A DNA stretch of 64,000 nucleotides from Nostoc sp. PCC 7524 (GTDB lineage: Bacteria > Cyanobacteriota > Cyanobacteriia > Cyanobacteriales > Nostocaceae): assembly GCF_000316645.1 (NCBI RefSeq), contig NC_019684.1, positions 3,377,501-3,441,500 on the forward strand, in the 5' to 3' direction. Both the position numbers and the translations under genes were made by a program. Below, piece by piece: positions 45,446 to 55,570 of this stretch (within the stretch, counting starts at the first letter, position 1; each line of letters opens with the position of its first letter). The notes under the pieces are model-generated. The model was not told where the DNA came from. It made no database searches and saw only the letters and a list, made by a program, of their open reading frames with translations.

Positions 45446-47491
45446 CTACTGCTCATTAATTACAGTTGACGGCTGAAATTGCTGTGGTGGTTCAGGGTTG
45501 AGCAACTGCTGCCATATCTTAATTTGCTCTTGTGCTGCACTGTAAGCAGAGCTACTGCGTGGGACTAAGCGAGCTGTTTCAATGGCTCTAGCAATATCAG
45601 AGCTACCTTGCGAACGGGCAGTATCTAATATTTGCTGGCTCCATTGGTCAATAGCAATATTTGCATCCATACGCAAGATACTGCTGTTCGGTACATTATC
45701 AGCTAATCGTATTGCTTGGAGCAAAGCTTCCGGTGTGCCAGCAATTGCTACTTCCTTGGCTCGTCTCCAGTTTTCTCTAGCACGAATTTGGGCTTCCCAT
45801 TCTGCTATGGCTGCTTGCGCTTCTCCAGAGAGCGATCGTCCAGAAGATGCAATTGGTCTAGCTGCATTAATTGCAGCTGCTAAATCTCCAGTTTGAGCTA
45901 AATCTCTTGCCTGATCTAAGAAAGGTTGGTCTTGGATGCGCTCTACCCTACCTACCCAAGTCCGAATTCTGCGGCGTGCTTCGGGATATAATGCCCGACC
46001 CTGACGAATTTGACTAGCTTCGGCGATCGCGGCCTGCAAAGAATTAATATCTCCCAAGAACGCTATTTGTTCAGCTCTTTCTAGGTAAGGTCGGTCTTCA
46101 ATCGTTTCTACCTGAGCTTGCCAACGATTGATATCTTGTCTAGCTTCCGAGCCACGGGGATTGCTAGTAGGCACCATCTGTGCTTCGGCGATCGCGGCTG
46201 TTAAATCGTTGATTGTGCCTCGACTAGCCAGTGTTCTGGCTTTTTCTAGACGGGCAACATCTTCAATTTCCAACTGCCATTGCGTAATTAGTTGTTGGGC
46301 TTTGTCATAGACTGGCCGTGATGGATCAATTTGTTGTGCCTGGGTAATTGCTGATTCTAAACCTGCTACATTACCTATCCACGCACTCCTTTGGGCATCA
46401 GCCAAGGCAATGAAGTCTTCTACTTCTGCCTGTAATCCCGTAATTTCGGGAATTTGTCTGGCAATGTCTAGAGCTGTATCGGCATCGCGCTCATCCATTT
46501 TCGCTTGCGCCAAATCCAGCATTTTCCGTCCGTATGCCGGAATTAGTTCTTGAGCTTTTTGATGTAGGTAGCTCTTGTTGCCAATTGATTGAGCTATCTT
46601 GATTGCTTCTAGTAAATTATCTACTACCTTACTCTTGGCTAGTCTTTCGGCTTGGGCTAGCTTATCAACGTCTTCTTTTGATGAGGTAATAATGCCGTGC
46701 AATTGGTCATATTTGGTCGTCGCCCAATATTGATTATCTACACGCAACAATTTAGCTGCTACCATAAACGCCGATTGCCAACGTTTTTGTCGTAGCTCTT
46801 CTTCTGCGTCCTTGTATATACCGTCTGCTTTAGCCCAAATTGTTTCCCATTTGGTAATTTGCTCATCTACCAATTTATAAGTTGGCAAGTCTTGGGGTAT
46901 TTTGCGAGCCGTGGCGATCGCCTCTTCTAAATTCCCTGATTGAAAATTTTGGTCAGCCAGCTTCAAAATATCCCGTGACCATTCCTCTAAAAAACGTTCT
47001 ATTTCTCCCCGCAATGGGTGGTCTGATGGCAGTTGTCTTACTAAGGCGATCGCTTGCAACAGGTCATTAACTGTCTGTTTAGAGGCTGCCAGTTGAGCGC
47101 AATGTAGCCGCACAGAAGCACTTGCCAGAGGCCAAAAAATTGCCGGGCAATTAGGTGCAGACGGTAACTTCAAAAGCATTGCCGTTGCCATAAATGCCAC
47201 ACTGCCAGGGATGAGCGTTAACAATAAAGCCCATCCTATCCAACTTTTCATCCAGCGTGGCAACTTATTTGCACCGTTACTGAGTATATTATTTGCTTCT
47301 GATTGACTGTTAATAGGTAATCCTTCGGTATTATTATCTGTTCGCTGCTTCACTGAATTAGAGGAACCAGTCGCTGGGACACCAGACCCGTGGGGTTCAC
47401 CAAAATTTTGCGTTGGGGAGAATCCTGCCGCATCATCTGGATTTCTTCCTCTGGTTGGATGCCAACTTTCTGGGATATCCCGCTCTGTCAT
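45446..47491 (-). CDS. membrane-anchored helical-repeat protein, 681 aa
   Basis: The N-terminal ~75 residues are low-complexity and polar, followed by a hydrophobic segment (about 84-106), so the C-terminal ~570 residues probably face the periplasm. These consist of about eight to nine imperfect repeats of around 60 residues, with the pattern LxxAIAxAxxIPxxxPxYxEAxxxIxxWxxxI (for example LEEAIATARKIPQDLPTYKL and LQAAIAEASQIRQGRALYPE). Similar cyanobacterial proteins are often labelled chromosome segregation ATPase-like, which is not supported here because there is no P-loop. Likely a scaffold. Confidence 0.8.
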   Translation of the reverse strand: MTERDIPESWHPTRGRNPDDAAGFSPTQNFGEPHGSGVPATGSSNSVKQRTDNNTEGLPINSQSEANNILSNGANKLPRWMKSWIGWALLLTLIPGSVAFMATAMLLKLPSAPNCPAIFWPLASASVRLHCAQLAASKQTVNDLLQAIALVRQLPSDHPLRGEIERFLEEWSRDILKLADQNFQSGNLEEAIATARKIPQDLPTYKLVDEQITKWETIWAKADGIYKDAEEELRQKRWQSAFMVAAKLLRVDNQYWATTKYDQLHGIITSSKEDVDKLAQAERLAKSKVVDNLLEAIKIAQSIGNKSYLHQKAQELIPAYGRKMLDLAQAKMDERDADTALDIARQIPEITGLQAEVEDFIALADAQRSAWIGNVAGLESAITQAQQIDPSRPVYDKAQQLITQWQLEIEDVARLEKARTLASRGTINDLTAAIAEAQMVPTSNPRGSEARQDINRWQAQVETIEDRPYLERAEQIAFLGDINSLQAAIAEASQIRQGRALYPEARRRIRTWVGRVERIQDQPFLDQARDLAQTGDLAAAINAARPIASSGRSLSGEAQAAIAEWEAQIRARENWRRAKEVAIAGTPEALLQAIRLADNVPNSSILRMDANIAIDQWSQQILDTARSQGSSDIARAIETARLVPRSSSAYSAAQEQIKIWQQLLNPEPPQQFQPSTVINEQ

Positions 47492-47642
47492 CTCTCACAC
47501 CACAATAAGGGAATAGCGATCTGTTTTAGAATGATAATTCTATTTTTGCCATAGTAACTTTCTCATAATTAAAAAGCTACTTGTTACATTATCCTTCCCA
47601 CAGATAACATTAATAATTAGCAGATTCAGCTACCTTTTATAC

Positions 47643-48548
47643 CTATCCAGAAACAGAAGATTCTGCTTGCAAATCAACAATGAGTTGAGCTAAATGATCG
47701 CTGCTGGCCTGATATACTCTGCCACAAAAGTCACAGGTTGCTTCAGCTCCATCATCTTTCACAATCATGTCTTGTAATTCCGCCTCTCCCAACATCTTTA
47801 ATGCTCCTAACACCCGATCAAAAGAGCATCCACAGTGGAAGCGTAAAATTTGGCTTTCTGGGAAAATATTTAAACCCATGTCGCCTAGTAAATCATGAAA
47901 GATTTCTGGCAAAGTCTTACCAGCTTGCAATAACGGCGTGAAACCAGATAAAGCTGCTACCCGCGATTCTAATTTCGCCACTAATTCTTCATCTCTGGCG
48001 GCTTTCGGCAATACCTGCACCAACAACCCACCGGATGCTGTTACTCCACCAGCACCGACGAACACACCTAATACCAATGCAGAAGGTGTTTGCTCCGAAT
48101 TGACGAGGTAGTGAGCTACATCATCACCAATTTCCCCAGAAATCAGTTCTACTGTACTAGAGTAGGGGTAGCCGTAACCGATATCTCTGACTACGTAGAG
48201 GTAGCCATTACCCACAGCACCACCAACATCTAGTTTGCCCTTAGCATTAGGAGGCAATTCCACAGAGGGATTACCCACATAACCCCGGACTGTGCCATCT
48301 AAACCAGCATCCACTAAGATGCCACCCAAAGGCCCATCACCCTTAACCCGGACATTAACCCTAGATCCAGGCCTCTTCATACTGGAAGCCATCAACAAAC
48401 CTGCTGCCATTGTCCGCCCTAGAGCCGCCGTTGCTACGTAAGAAAGCTGGTGGCGTTGCCGTGCCTCTTCTGTCAAACGCGTGGTGATCGCACCTACTGC
48501 ACGAATTCCACCGTCGGCTGCTGTGGCGCGAATTAATTGATCCGCCAT
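47643..48548 (-). CDS. hslO: redox-regulated chaperone Hsp33
   Basis: Hsp33 is a cytosolic chaperone activated by oxidation. The 301-residue protein has an N-terminal substrate-binding domain and the C-terminal zinc-binding Cys motifs FHCGCSFDRV (about 239-248) and TCDFCGRVY (about 272-280), whose four cysteines form the redox switch. Start ATG 48548. It stands alone. Confidence 0.94.
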   Translation of the reverse strand: MADQLIRATAADGGIRAVGAITTRLTEEARQRHQLSYVATAALGRTMAAGLLMASSMKRPGSRVNVRVKGDGPLGGILVDAGLDGTVRGYVGNPSVELPPNAKGKLDVGGAVGNGYLYVVRDIGYGYPYSSTVELISGEIGDDVAHYLVNSEQTPSALVLGVFVGAGGVTASGGLLVQVLPKAARDEELVAKLESRVAALSGFTPLLQAGKTLPEIFHDLLGDMGLNIFPESQILRFHCGCSFDRVLGALKMLGEAELQDMIVKDDGAEATCDFCGRVYQASSDHLAQLIVDLQAESSVSG

Positions 48549-48647
48549 GAAAACCTTACCAATAATAATGTCTCAACAAAGGCCCTTGCTCTTCAGCGTC
48601 GGGTTTCAAGTAATATCTAGTATAACAAAACTTAACTTATACAAAAG

Positions 48648-49880
48648 TTACGTAAGTGTTATTTGCTGAATCGGAAGTCTAATATCGATTTCAGTTCCCT
48701 GGTTAGCAATGGAAGTACATTTGATAGAGCCACCATGTTGCTCAACGATAATTTGATGGCTAATAGACAAACCTAAACCAGTTCCTTGACCAACGGGCTT
48801 AGTAGTAAAAAAAGGTTGGAAAATGCTGCGGCAAATCTCTTCACTCATGCCACAACCATTATCAGAGATTGTGATATTAATTTGATTATCCTCAGACTGA
48901 AATGTACGAATCCAAATAGTTGGTGTTTCTTCTGTAGTTTGTCCGAGAATTGCTGTTTTTTGAATCAAGGCATCGATAGCATTATTAATTAAATTTAGAA
49001 ATACTTGGTTTAAAAAACGAGGATTACAGAAAATATGAGGAATTTTTCCGTATTTTTTAATCACTGAAATAGGTTGGCTATTACTAGCACAACATTTAAG
49101 CCGATGCTGCAAAATTACGAGTGTACTATCAATACCTTGATGGATGTCAGCTTTTTTATAGTCAGCTTCATTCAAACGTGAGAAATTTGATAGGGATTCT
49201 ACAATCTCCATAATCCGAATTGTGCCAACCTGCATTGAGTTCAGCAGCTTTGGCAAGTCGCTCTGGATAAACTTCAGTTCACTGTTAGCAAGAGCATTAA
49301 CGATTTTGAGATCTGGATTCGGATATACAGCAGCATAATTAGCTAGCAGGTTGAGTAAGTCTTGGGTATACTGACGAAGATATTCTAAATTGCCATGAAT
49401 AAAACTCACCGGATTATTAATTTCGTGAGCAACTCCAGCCACCATCGTTCCCAAGGCTAACATAGTTTCCCGTTGAATTAATTGCATTTGAGCTTGCTGA
49501 GTTTGTTTTAATTGAAATAAAGCTGACTCTGCATTTTCTTTTGCTGTACGGTATTTTTCTTTGACTATAAATAGTCTTTGCAGTGTTTGGTAGTAGATAG
49601 TAACGCTAAAAAATACGAATAATGCTCCGAAAAAGAAAACCATGCCAGTGAGCAATGGTATCCATTCAATTAGCCTAGCAATTGTTAAATAGATACATAA
49701 CGAATAACCACCCAGAAAAAAAATCATTAGCAAAAACATGATTCGCCAACTTAGTTGCTCTGGTTTTGTATTGAATAATTTGAGAATTTTCTGCGTCCTA
49801 AGAATGGATAGCCCCATGATTCCAGCACCAAGAGTAATCATGGTGACAATAAAATACAGAAAAGTTGAAGAACTTAGCAT
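48648..49880 (-). CDS. membrane sensor histidine kinase
   Basis: The 410-residue protein has three N-terminal hydrophobic segments (about 7-25, 45-66, 73-95), a coiled linker (about 105-135), the H-box VAHEINNPVSFIHGNLEYL (His about 151) and the ATPase domain with NLINNAIDAL (N box), ISDNGCGM (G1) and GTGLGLSI (G2). No sensory PAS or periplasmic domain is seen. A response regulator is not adjacent, so the partner is unknown. Confidence 0.9.
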   Translation of the reverse strand: MLSSSTFLYFIVTMITLGAGIMGLSILRTQKILKLFNTKPEQLSWRIMFLLMIFFLGGYSLCIYLTIARLIEWIPLLTGMVFFFGALFVFFSVTIYYQTLQRLFIVKEKYRTAKENAESALFQLKQTQQAQMQLIQRETMLALGTMVAGVAHEINNPVSFIHGNLEYLRQYTQDLLNLLANYAAVYPNPDLKIVNALANSELKFIQSDLPKLLNSMQVGTIRIMEIVESLSNFSRLNEADYKKADIHQGIDSTLVILQHRLKCCASNSQPISVIKKYGKIPHIFCNPRFLNQVFLNLINNAIDALIQKTAILGQTTEETPTIWIRTFQSEDNQINITISDNGCGMSEEICRSIFQPFFTTKPVGQGTGLGLSISHQIIVEQHGGSIKCTSIANQGTEIDIRLPIQQITLT

Positions 49881-50444
49881 AGCCTTGAGCCGAAATAGAC
49901 TTAAAAAACGGCAAGATCATCTGTAGGTTCTACCCACTAAAATCTTAATTCACGTAAAAACAAGAGAAATAGTTGTAGTAGATTTCGTTTTTAATAAAAC
50001 TGATTATTTTGCTGTAAATAATAAGTTACTACCTTTTTCAATGAAAATTTTATTTATAGATGCTTTTTATCAAAATTTTATTGAATTCCATGCTATATAA
50101 AGCCAGATTTTACGAATAGAACCTACTATATAAAGTTTTTAATTTAAACTCGAAAGATGATCATCATATATTCAAGAAAATAGAAATTATTTATAAGTGA
50201 TAATGCTGAATTGGAATTAACAGATAATCTAAATCTTTTTTGGCATTAGCAATTGTATTAAAAGGGAATAGGGAATAGGGAAAAGACTGGTTTTGGACGA
50301 TCGCGGTAGCGTGCCGTAGGCAAAGTTACTGTTGCCTGTTGCCTGTTCCCTAACCCGAAGGGGTTGGTGACGTTTTCCATGTCTATTGTTGTTTACCCAT
50401 GATTTAGGATTACTATAGAAACTTCTTTTATTGAGCTTCTACAA
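49881..50444. other. 564-bp AT-rich spacer with repeat fragments
   Basis: No gene seen. GGGAATA heptads (about 50261-50281) and a GTAGCGTGCCGTAGGC fragment (from about 50306), a common cyanobacterial dispersed repeat, lie in the right half. Confidence 0.5.
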
Positions 50445-50837
50445 ATGCTAGGTAATTTTCAACACAGCCAACTGCGAATCGAAATAGAAGCATCAGCTAG
50501 CGCCATTCATGATAGTCTCTTACGAACTGAGAAGCTGGAAAAATGGCTGATAGGGCAAAGATTTGCACCAGGAATACCAGATGAACTAACCACAGGAGTA
50601 GAGTTTACTACCTGGACTGGAGCGATCGCTATTCATCATCGGGTAGATGTCGCCAAAGCCAACTGTCTACGGTTGTTACTTAGTGGCGGGATTGATGGAT
50701 TTCATGAATGGTATTGGGGAGACGGTTGGGTGCAATCTCGAATTGAAGGTATATCACTACTACCCCTCAATTTAGGACAAACCATCAGTTTATTGAGTTT
50801 ACGTCAGTTTCTTGCTGAGTCTCATAGCAAGGTTTAA
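50445..50837 (+). CDS. SRPBCC-like small protein, 130 aa
   Basis: The sequence (IEIEASASAIHDSLLRTEKLEKWL, then PGIPDELTTGVEFTTWTGAIAIHHRV and IDGFHEWYWGDGWVQSRIEG) has the secondary-structure pattern of the SRPBCC/polyketide-cyclase fold, which binds hydrophobic ligands. Family assignment is by pattern only. The gene converges on a short leftward frame with no gap. Confidence 0.6.
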   Translation: MLGNFQHSQLRIEIEASASAIHDSLLRTEKLEKWLIGQRFAPGIPDELTTGVEFTTWTGAIAIHHRVDVAKANCLRLLLSGGIDGFHEWYWGDGWVQSRIEGISLLPLNLGQTISLLSLRQFLAESHSKV

Positions 50838-50993
50838 TTACTGCTCATCACCCGCAGAAAATACTTGCTCGACTTTTAATTGTAAGTCTGGAAAAGTAGA
50901 AGATTGAATGCGTTCTGCACCAACAAATTCCGCAGGTTCGTACAAATCCTCAATTAAGGTAAATTTATGAGCGACTACCGGAGTTTTAGTCAT
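50838..50993 (-). CDS. 51-residue Uma2-like C-terminal fragment
   Basis: ATG 50993 to TAA 50838-50840 encodes MTKTPVVAHKFTLIEDLYEP and AEFVGAERIQSSTFPDLQLK. This resembles the C-terminal part of the Uma2 (DUF820) nuclease-like family that is expanded in cyanobacteria, but it lacks the catalytic part. It is either a truncated remnant or a small gene of its own. Confidence 0.5.
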   Translation of the reverse strand: MTKTPVVAHKFTLIEDLYEPAEFVGAERIQSSTFPDLQLKVEQVFSAGDEQ

Positions 50994-51077
50994 GAGTTAT
51001 TAGTCATTAGTCAACAGTCATTAGTTAAGGGAAATGGAATTTTTTCCCTTGTCTCACCTACACCCCTACACCCGATT

Positions 51078-51503
51078 TTAACTAGGCTTGACTACCAACA
51101 CAGAACAAGCCGCCTCTTCTACCACTTGATTACTTACAGAACCCAAGACAATCCGTGTCATACCTGTTAAACCACGACTGCCAATAATAATTAAATCTGT
51201 TTTGTGAATATTAGCCAAACGAATAATTTCTTCAGATGGTTCACCAGCAACCAGTTCTATTTCACTTTGAACTGATAACTGTTCCTGAAAAGATTGCAAT
51301 TGTTTTTCTATATGGAAAGAGGAAAATCGAGAAGATTCAGGTTGAGGCCGATCAGCTGGCAGTTCTGTTTCTGACTCGGCTGTGGGAAACACATGACAGA
51401 GTATAACTTTAGTTTCTGGGGACAAAACCAAACTATCTAAAGTCTCAATGACTCGTGTGGCGATTTCTGAACCATCTATAGCTACCAAAATAGTTTTGAG
51501 CAT
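51078..51503 (-). CDS. universal stress protein (UspA family)
   Basis: The 141-residue protein begins MLKTILVAIDGSEIATRVIE and contains the ATP-binding pattern GSRGLTGMTRIVLGSVSN (G-2x-G-9x-G-S/T) near the C-terminus. It is a single-domain nucleotide-binding UspA protein; the signal it responds to is not visible. Start ATG 51503. Confidence 0.92.
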   Translation of the reverse strand: MLKTILVAIDGSEIATRVIETLDSLVLSPETKVILCHVFPTAESETELPADRPQPESSRFSSFHIEKQLQSFQEQLSVQSEIELVAGEPSEEIIRLANIHKTDLIIIGSRGLTGMTRIVLGSVSNQVVEEAACSVLVVKPS

Positions 51504-51726
51504 TGCTGTTGCCTCTTCAGATGTAGATCCCTGATATCAGGAAGTGATATGGATAAGCTTATTGGCAGCTATACCAACAGTTTCTCAGAAAATGACCGAG
51601 TTTACATGGTAGAGACTTTGCTGTACAAAGCTTTCCGACCTTGAGGCGACAGCTGCCTAGACTTTTAGTTTGATACCACTGAGTATTTTTTTTCCAAAAC
51701 TATAGGAAAAAATTAAGCATTCTTAA

Positions 51727-53028
51727 TCACTCTTCTTGCTGAATTCGGCGGCGTACTGAATCAGCATGAGAAGGTAAGCCTTCAGCCGTTGCTAATGCGT
51801 CAATTGCACCTGCTACTTTTTGCAATGCTGTGGGTGAATATTGAATGATATTAGAATGCTTGAGAAAAGTTTCCACTCCTAAAGCTGAAGCATAGCGAGC
51901 CGCACCGGAAGTAGGTAAAGTGTGGTTGGGACCGGCTATATAATCCCCTACAGCTTCCGGTGTGGAATAACCCAGGAATATCGCCCCAGCATGACGAATG
52001 TTTGGCAGTAATGCCCAAGGGTCTTTAATTTCTAATTCTAGGTGTTCCGGTGCGAATTCGTTGGAGAGTTCGGCAGCTGCTTCTAAAGATTCCACCAAGA
52101 CAATTAAGCCGTAGTGAGCGATCGCTTTTTCGGTATCGATCCGCCGTGGGTGATCTACTAATTGTCTTTCTACAGCGACTTGCACATTTTTGGCTAAAGC
52201 GGGATCTGTAGTTAACAAAATCGCCGCCGCCATTGGATCATGTTCCGCTTGCGCCAATAAATCCGTTGCCACATGGACAGGATTGGCTGTTTCATCGGCA
52301 ATGATCAATACTTCACTGGGGCCTGCTAAACAATCAATACCCACAGTGCCGTAAACTAACTTTTTCGCTAGGGTGACGTAGATATTGCCTGGCCCGGTAA
52401 TCACATCTACCTTGGGAATTGTTTCTGTACCATAAGCTAAAGCGGCGATCGCTTGCGCTCCCCCGACGCGATAAATTTCTTTGATTCCCGCCTCTTGCGC
52501 CGCTACTAAAACTGCGGGGTTAATGACTTTATTGGCTCCTGGTGGAGTTACCATAATTACACGCGGTACACCAGCTACCTTGGCCGGAATGGCATTCATC
52601 AGTACCGTACTTGGATAGGCAGCACGGCCGCCAGGGATATACAAACCCGCTTTGTCTACGGGATTATAGCGTTTACCTAACACTACATCATCATCGCCAA
52701 AGTGTACCCAGCTTTTGGGGACTCGCTGACGATGAAAGGCTTCAATTTGGCCACAAGCCAGCCGAATCGCCGCCAATAGTTCCTGAGATACCTGTTGATA
52801 AGCTGCATCCAGTTCCGAACCTTTGACACGCAGTTCTTCCGGCTTGAGGTTTTGATTGTCAAATTCGGCAGTATAATGTAGCACAGCTTTATCGCCTTGG
52901 CGTTTGACTGCTTGCAACACTTCCCGCACTGTGGCTTCTTTATGAAGCACTGGTTCGTCACTGGTGCGATCGCAGATACGTTTTAGTTCTGCTTTAACGT
53001 CTGCCTGCTGAGTAATGATTCGCAGCAT
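51727..53028 (-). CDS. hisD: histidinol dehydrogenase
   Basis: HisD carries out the last two steps of histidine biosynthesis, oxidising L-histidinol to histidine with NAD. The 433-residue protein has the conserved IPGGRAAYPSTVLMNAIPAKVAG, the zinc and substrate region YRVGGAQAIAALAYGTETIP, GPGNIYVTLAKKLVYG, AGPSEVLIIADETANP, DLLAQAEHDP and GAIFLGYSTPEAVGDYIAGPNHTLPT pieces. Start ATG 53028. It is not clustered with other his genes, which is normal in cyanobacteria. Confidence 0.96.
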   Translation of the reverse strand: MLRIITQQADVKAELKRICDRTSDEPVLHKEATVREVLQAVKRQGDKAVLHYTAEFDNQNLKPEELRVKGSELDAAYQQVSQELLAAIRLACGQIEAFHRQRVPKSWVHFGDDDVVLGKRYNPVDKAGLYIPGGRAAYPSTVLMNAIPAKVAGVPRVIMVTPPGANKVINPAVLVAAQEAGIKEIYRVGGAQAIAALAYGTETIPKVDVITGPGNIYVTLAKKLVYGTVGIDCLAGPSEVLIIADETANPVHVATDLLAQAEHDPMAAAILLTTDPALAKNVQVAVERQLVDHPRRIDTEKAIAHYGLIVLVESLEAAAELSNEFAPEHLELEIKDPWALLPNIRHAGAIFLGYSTPEAVGDYIAGPNHTLPTSGAARYASALGVETFLKHSNIIQYSPTALQKVAGAIDALATAEGLPSHADSVRRRIQQEE

Positions 53029-53693
53029 GGAGTAAGGACAATGCCAAAATTTTAGAATATACCGCCTCAGAATTAGTTCTGCTGTTTACCCACGGGGTAC
53101 AAAGCCAACGCTAATTCTCCTCTCTAGCTTAACCTGGATTTTTTTGATACTCCCAAGACATCCAGCACTTGATTTGCTTGAGGAGGCGATTTAATTACTC
53201 ATGCCGATTTGCCTAGTTGGCTGTGGGCAGAGAAGAGGAGTACCAATCCCTACTACCCTTAAACCACTACACAATCTCTCTGGGAGCATAGCCGATGCTG
53301 ATACACATCCAGGTTGGCCCAATCCAGAAACTAACTTTAGAAGTTGAGTATAATTTGTACTGATTTTTTACTTGACTGTGAGCTAATTTCCTGAATTCTA
53401 GCTATTTGCAGCCTTTGTCTTTTCACAATACATCCTGATTAGGGGACGTACTCCATGACTGATGTATTTAGATCAGGTTTTGCAGAAATTCAGATGGCTA
53501 TTTTTATGATTAAAGTTTCTTATGATAGCGTTTTTTCTCAGGTTTAGTAAATACCTAAAAAATTAGGCATCAGTTAAGTTAATGAGCAACCCAACAGTAA
53601 TTTTTTTTCAGAAACCATAACATTGGCAATCTAGATGCTATATTAGTAAGTCTAGTAGTGTGTGTACATATAATAGTCTTTTTGGAATCGACT
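53029..53693. other. 665-bp divergent spacer, promoter of rpsT included
   Basis: The spacer holds the rpsT promoter (TATAAT at 53669-53674, about 20 bases before the start). A 30-codon frame at 53455-53547 begins MTDVFRSGF behind a GGGGA sequence but has no further support. A TATAAT-like site also appears near 53348. No other structure is clear. Confidence 0.5.
53669..53674 (+). promoter_or_regulatory. -10 box of the rpsT promoter
   Basis: A perfect TATAAT lies 19 bases before the GTG start of rpsT, giving a very short leader. No clear -35 box is visible. Confidence 0.45.
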
Positions 53694-53987
53694 GTGGCGA
53701 ATACAAAGTCTGCTCTCAAGCGCGCCAAAATCGCAGAACGCAATCGGCTGCGTAACAAAACCTACAAATCAGCCGTGAAAACGCTGATTAAAAAATACTT
53801 GAATGCGGTAGAAGTCTATGCAGCTAATCCTACCCCGGAATCTCAACAGGAAGTACAAGTAAGACTTTCTGAGGCTTACAGCAAAATTGATAAAGCTGTG
53901 AAGCGGGGTGTTCTGCATCCCAACAACGGGGCAAGGAAGAAGTCTAGACTGGCTCACAAGCTCAAGCCACTCACCCAAACAGCATAA
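53694..53987 (+). CDS. rpsT: 30S ribosomal protein S20
   Basis: The 97-residue basic protein begins [20 protein letters not shown], so the start is GTG 53694, giving the usual S20 N-terminus. Longer frames would add [12 protein letters not shown], which is not part of the family. The C-terminus contains the conserved [15 protein letters not shown]. It precedes tatD in a typical cyanobacterial order leading to rpoB. Confidence 0.95.
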   Translation: MANTKSALKRAKIAERNRLRNKTYKSAVKTLIKKYLNAVEVYAANPTPESQQEVQVRLSEAYSKIDKAVKRGVLHPNNGARKKSRLAHKLKPLTQTA

Positions 53988-53995
53988 GCAGTTAA

Positions 53996-54057
53996 TTAGT
54001 CATCAGTCATTAACTAATGACTAATGACTAATAACTAATGACTAATGACTAATGACC
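53996..54057. repeat. heptad repeat (TAATGAC type)
   Basis: About seven TAATGAC-like units precede tatD; the last one supplies an ATG just before the annotated start. Identical heptads lie before rpoC2 (61035-61049). Confidence 0.75.
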
Positions 54058-54843
54058 ATGCAGCTGATTGACACCCACGTACATCTCAATTTTGATGCCT
54101 TCCAGGCAGATTTAACAGCAGTGCGATCGCGATGGCAAGAAGCAGGGGTAGTGCGTTTAGTACATTCCTGTGTCGAGCCAAAGGAATTTTCCAGTATACA
54201 AACCATAGCCCACCAGTTCCCGGAAATCAGCTTTGCTGTAGGCTTGCATCCATTAGATGCCGCTCAATGGCAAAGTGATACAGGGGAGCAAATATTATCC
54301 TTAGCGCGTTCTGACTCTAAGGTAGTAGCAATTGGTGAAATGGGGCTGGATTTTTACAAAGCCGACAATTATCAGCAACAGTGCATGGTATTGGAAGCCC
54401 AATTAGCGATCGCCTCTGAACTCAACTTACCCGTAATTATTCACTGTCGAGATGCAGCAGTTGCTTTGAGAGAAATACTCAAAACATGGCAGGAGCGAAC
54501 AAATCATCAACTCCGGGGTGTAATGCACTGTTGGGGAGGAACACCAGAAGAAACTCAATGGTTTATGGATTTAGGCTTTTATATTAGTTTTAGCGGGACA
54601 GTTACCTTTAAAAACGCCAAAGCCATCCAAGCTTCTGCTCAAATGGTGAAAAGCGATCGCCTGCTAGTGGAAACAGACTGTCCATTTTTAGCACCAGTTC
54701 CCAAGCGGGGTGAAAAGCGGAATGAGCCTGCCTATGTGCGCTATGTAGCCGAGCAAGTAGCCCAGCTACGAGGAGAGACATTAGAGGCTATTTCCACTCA
54801 AACTACCCAAAATGCTTGCGAATTATTCGGTCTAGCACTATAA
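54058..54843 (+). CDS. tatD: TatD family DNase/hydrolase
   Basis: The 261-residue metal-dependent hydrolase begins [15 protein letters not shown]. Metal ligands are visible in [24 protein letters not shown] and [10 protein letters not shown]. TatD proteins are 3'-5' DNases or D-aminoacyl-type hydrolases; substrate is uncertain. ATG 54058 is preferred over ATG 54052, which lies in the heptad array. Confidence 0.9.
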   Translation: MQLIDTHVHLNFDAFQADLTAVRSRWQEAGVVRLVHSCVEPKEFSSIQTIAHQFPEISFAVGLHPLDAAQWQSDTGEQILSLARSDSKVVAIGEMGLDFYKADNYQQQCMVLEAQLAIASELNLPVIIHCRDAAVALREILKTWQERTNHQLRGVMHCWGGTPEETQWFMDLGFYISFSGTVTFKNAKAIQASAQMVKSDRLLVETDCPFLAPVPKRGEKRNEPAYVRYVAEQVAQLRGETLEAISTQTTQNACELFGLAL

Positions 54844-55570
54844 AGTTTTGCCGATTATCTTCTAGGTTGCATCAAAAAATCAAAAGCTAGGAGGAAAAAA
54901 ATATGCTAAGATTAATCCCTCCAAAACATTTTGTGTGCGTCATAATGATAAATAAAGGAACTGAGAACTCCTAAACTTGATTTTGTACAGTTATCAACTT
55001 GACCATCCTCACATCTCTACAAACGGATGCTCTCAATGTTATAAAAAACCTCACAAACAACATTGAGATAAACTTTGACCACAACCACCTGCCTTGTATT
55101 TAACCTATAGAAAATTGTTAAAAGAAATTGTCTTGTGATCACAATCCAGAACAATCAAGCCATTTTGACCCATAACCTCCCAACTAAGGCTCATTTTCCC
55201 CATTTCAGGCTATCACCATGAGTATCTCTGGTGTGTGCAGACGATTTTAGGAGCTGCGTCAATTTAGTTAACGCACTTTTGGGAGGGGAAGTGAGGCAGA
55301 CAAACCAAATTCAGGCATATCTCAAACTACTGCTGTTGAGGAATCAATCAAATAGCTGGATAGTAGCAGCTTTTGCTGGGTTTCAGGGGCTATTACCCCC
55401 TTGTCAAAATCGCCCTCTCCAGATTCAATTGCTGCGTTTACCCACACTTGTAGATCATCGGGTGACATTGAAGGAGAAGTTCCCACACGGCTAAGGACAC
55501 TGGCTAGCGACAGGAACAGTACCCCATCTGTGTCCGTGAAAAATTTAACCAGGTTGACAAAGGTAGAGGC
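54844..55570. other. 727-bp leader region before rpoB
   Basis: Holds a short leader peptide candidate (54903-54974). The 264-base frame at 55231-55494 lacks a ribosome site and any family signature, so I do not call it a gene. A promoter and possible attenuation region for rpoB must lie here. Confidence 0.45.
54903..54974 (+). CDS. possible 23-residue leader peptide upstream of rpoB
   Basis: ATG 54903 follows a perfect AGGAGG at 54889-54894 with 8-base spacing and opens a 23-codon frame (MLRLIPPKHFVCVIMINKGT) ending in TAA. The GGAGG (54890-54894) can pair with CCTCC at 54918-54922 inside the frame, so translation might be self-controlled. It may be a chance frame. Confidence 0.3.
   Translation: MLRLIPPKHFVCVIMINKGTENS

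Noticed and set aside
53455..53547. 30-codon frame in the hisD-rpsT spacer
   Set aside because: Only weak support (GGGGA before ATG), no similarity seen.
53996..54057. CRISPR-like repetitive array
   Set aside because: The units are 7-bp degenerate repeats with no spacers, so STRR rather than CRISPR.
55231..55494. 87-codon open frame upstream of rpoB
   Set aside because: No start context or family signature; it lies in the rpoB leader.
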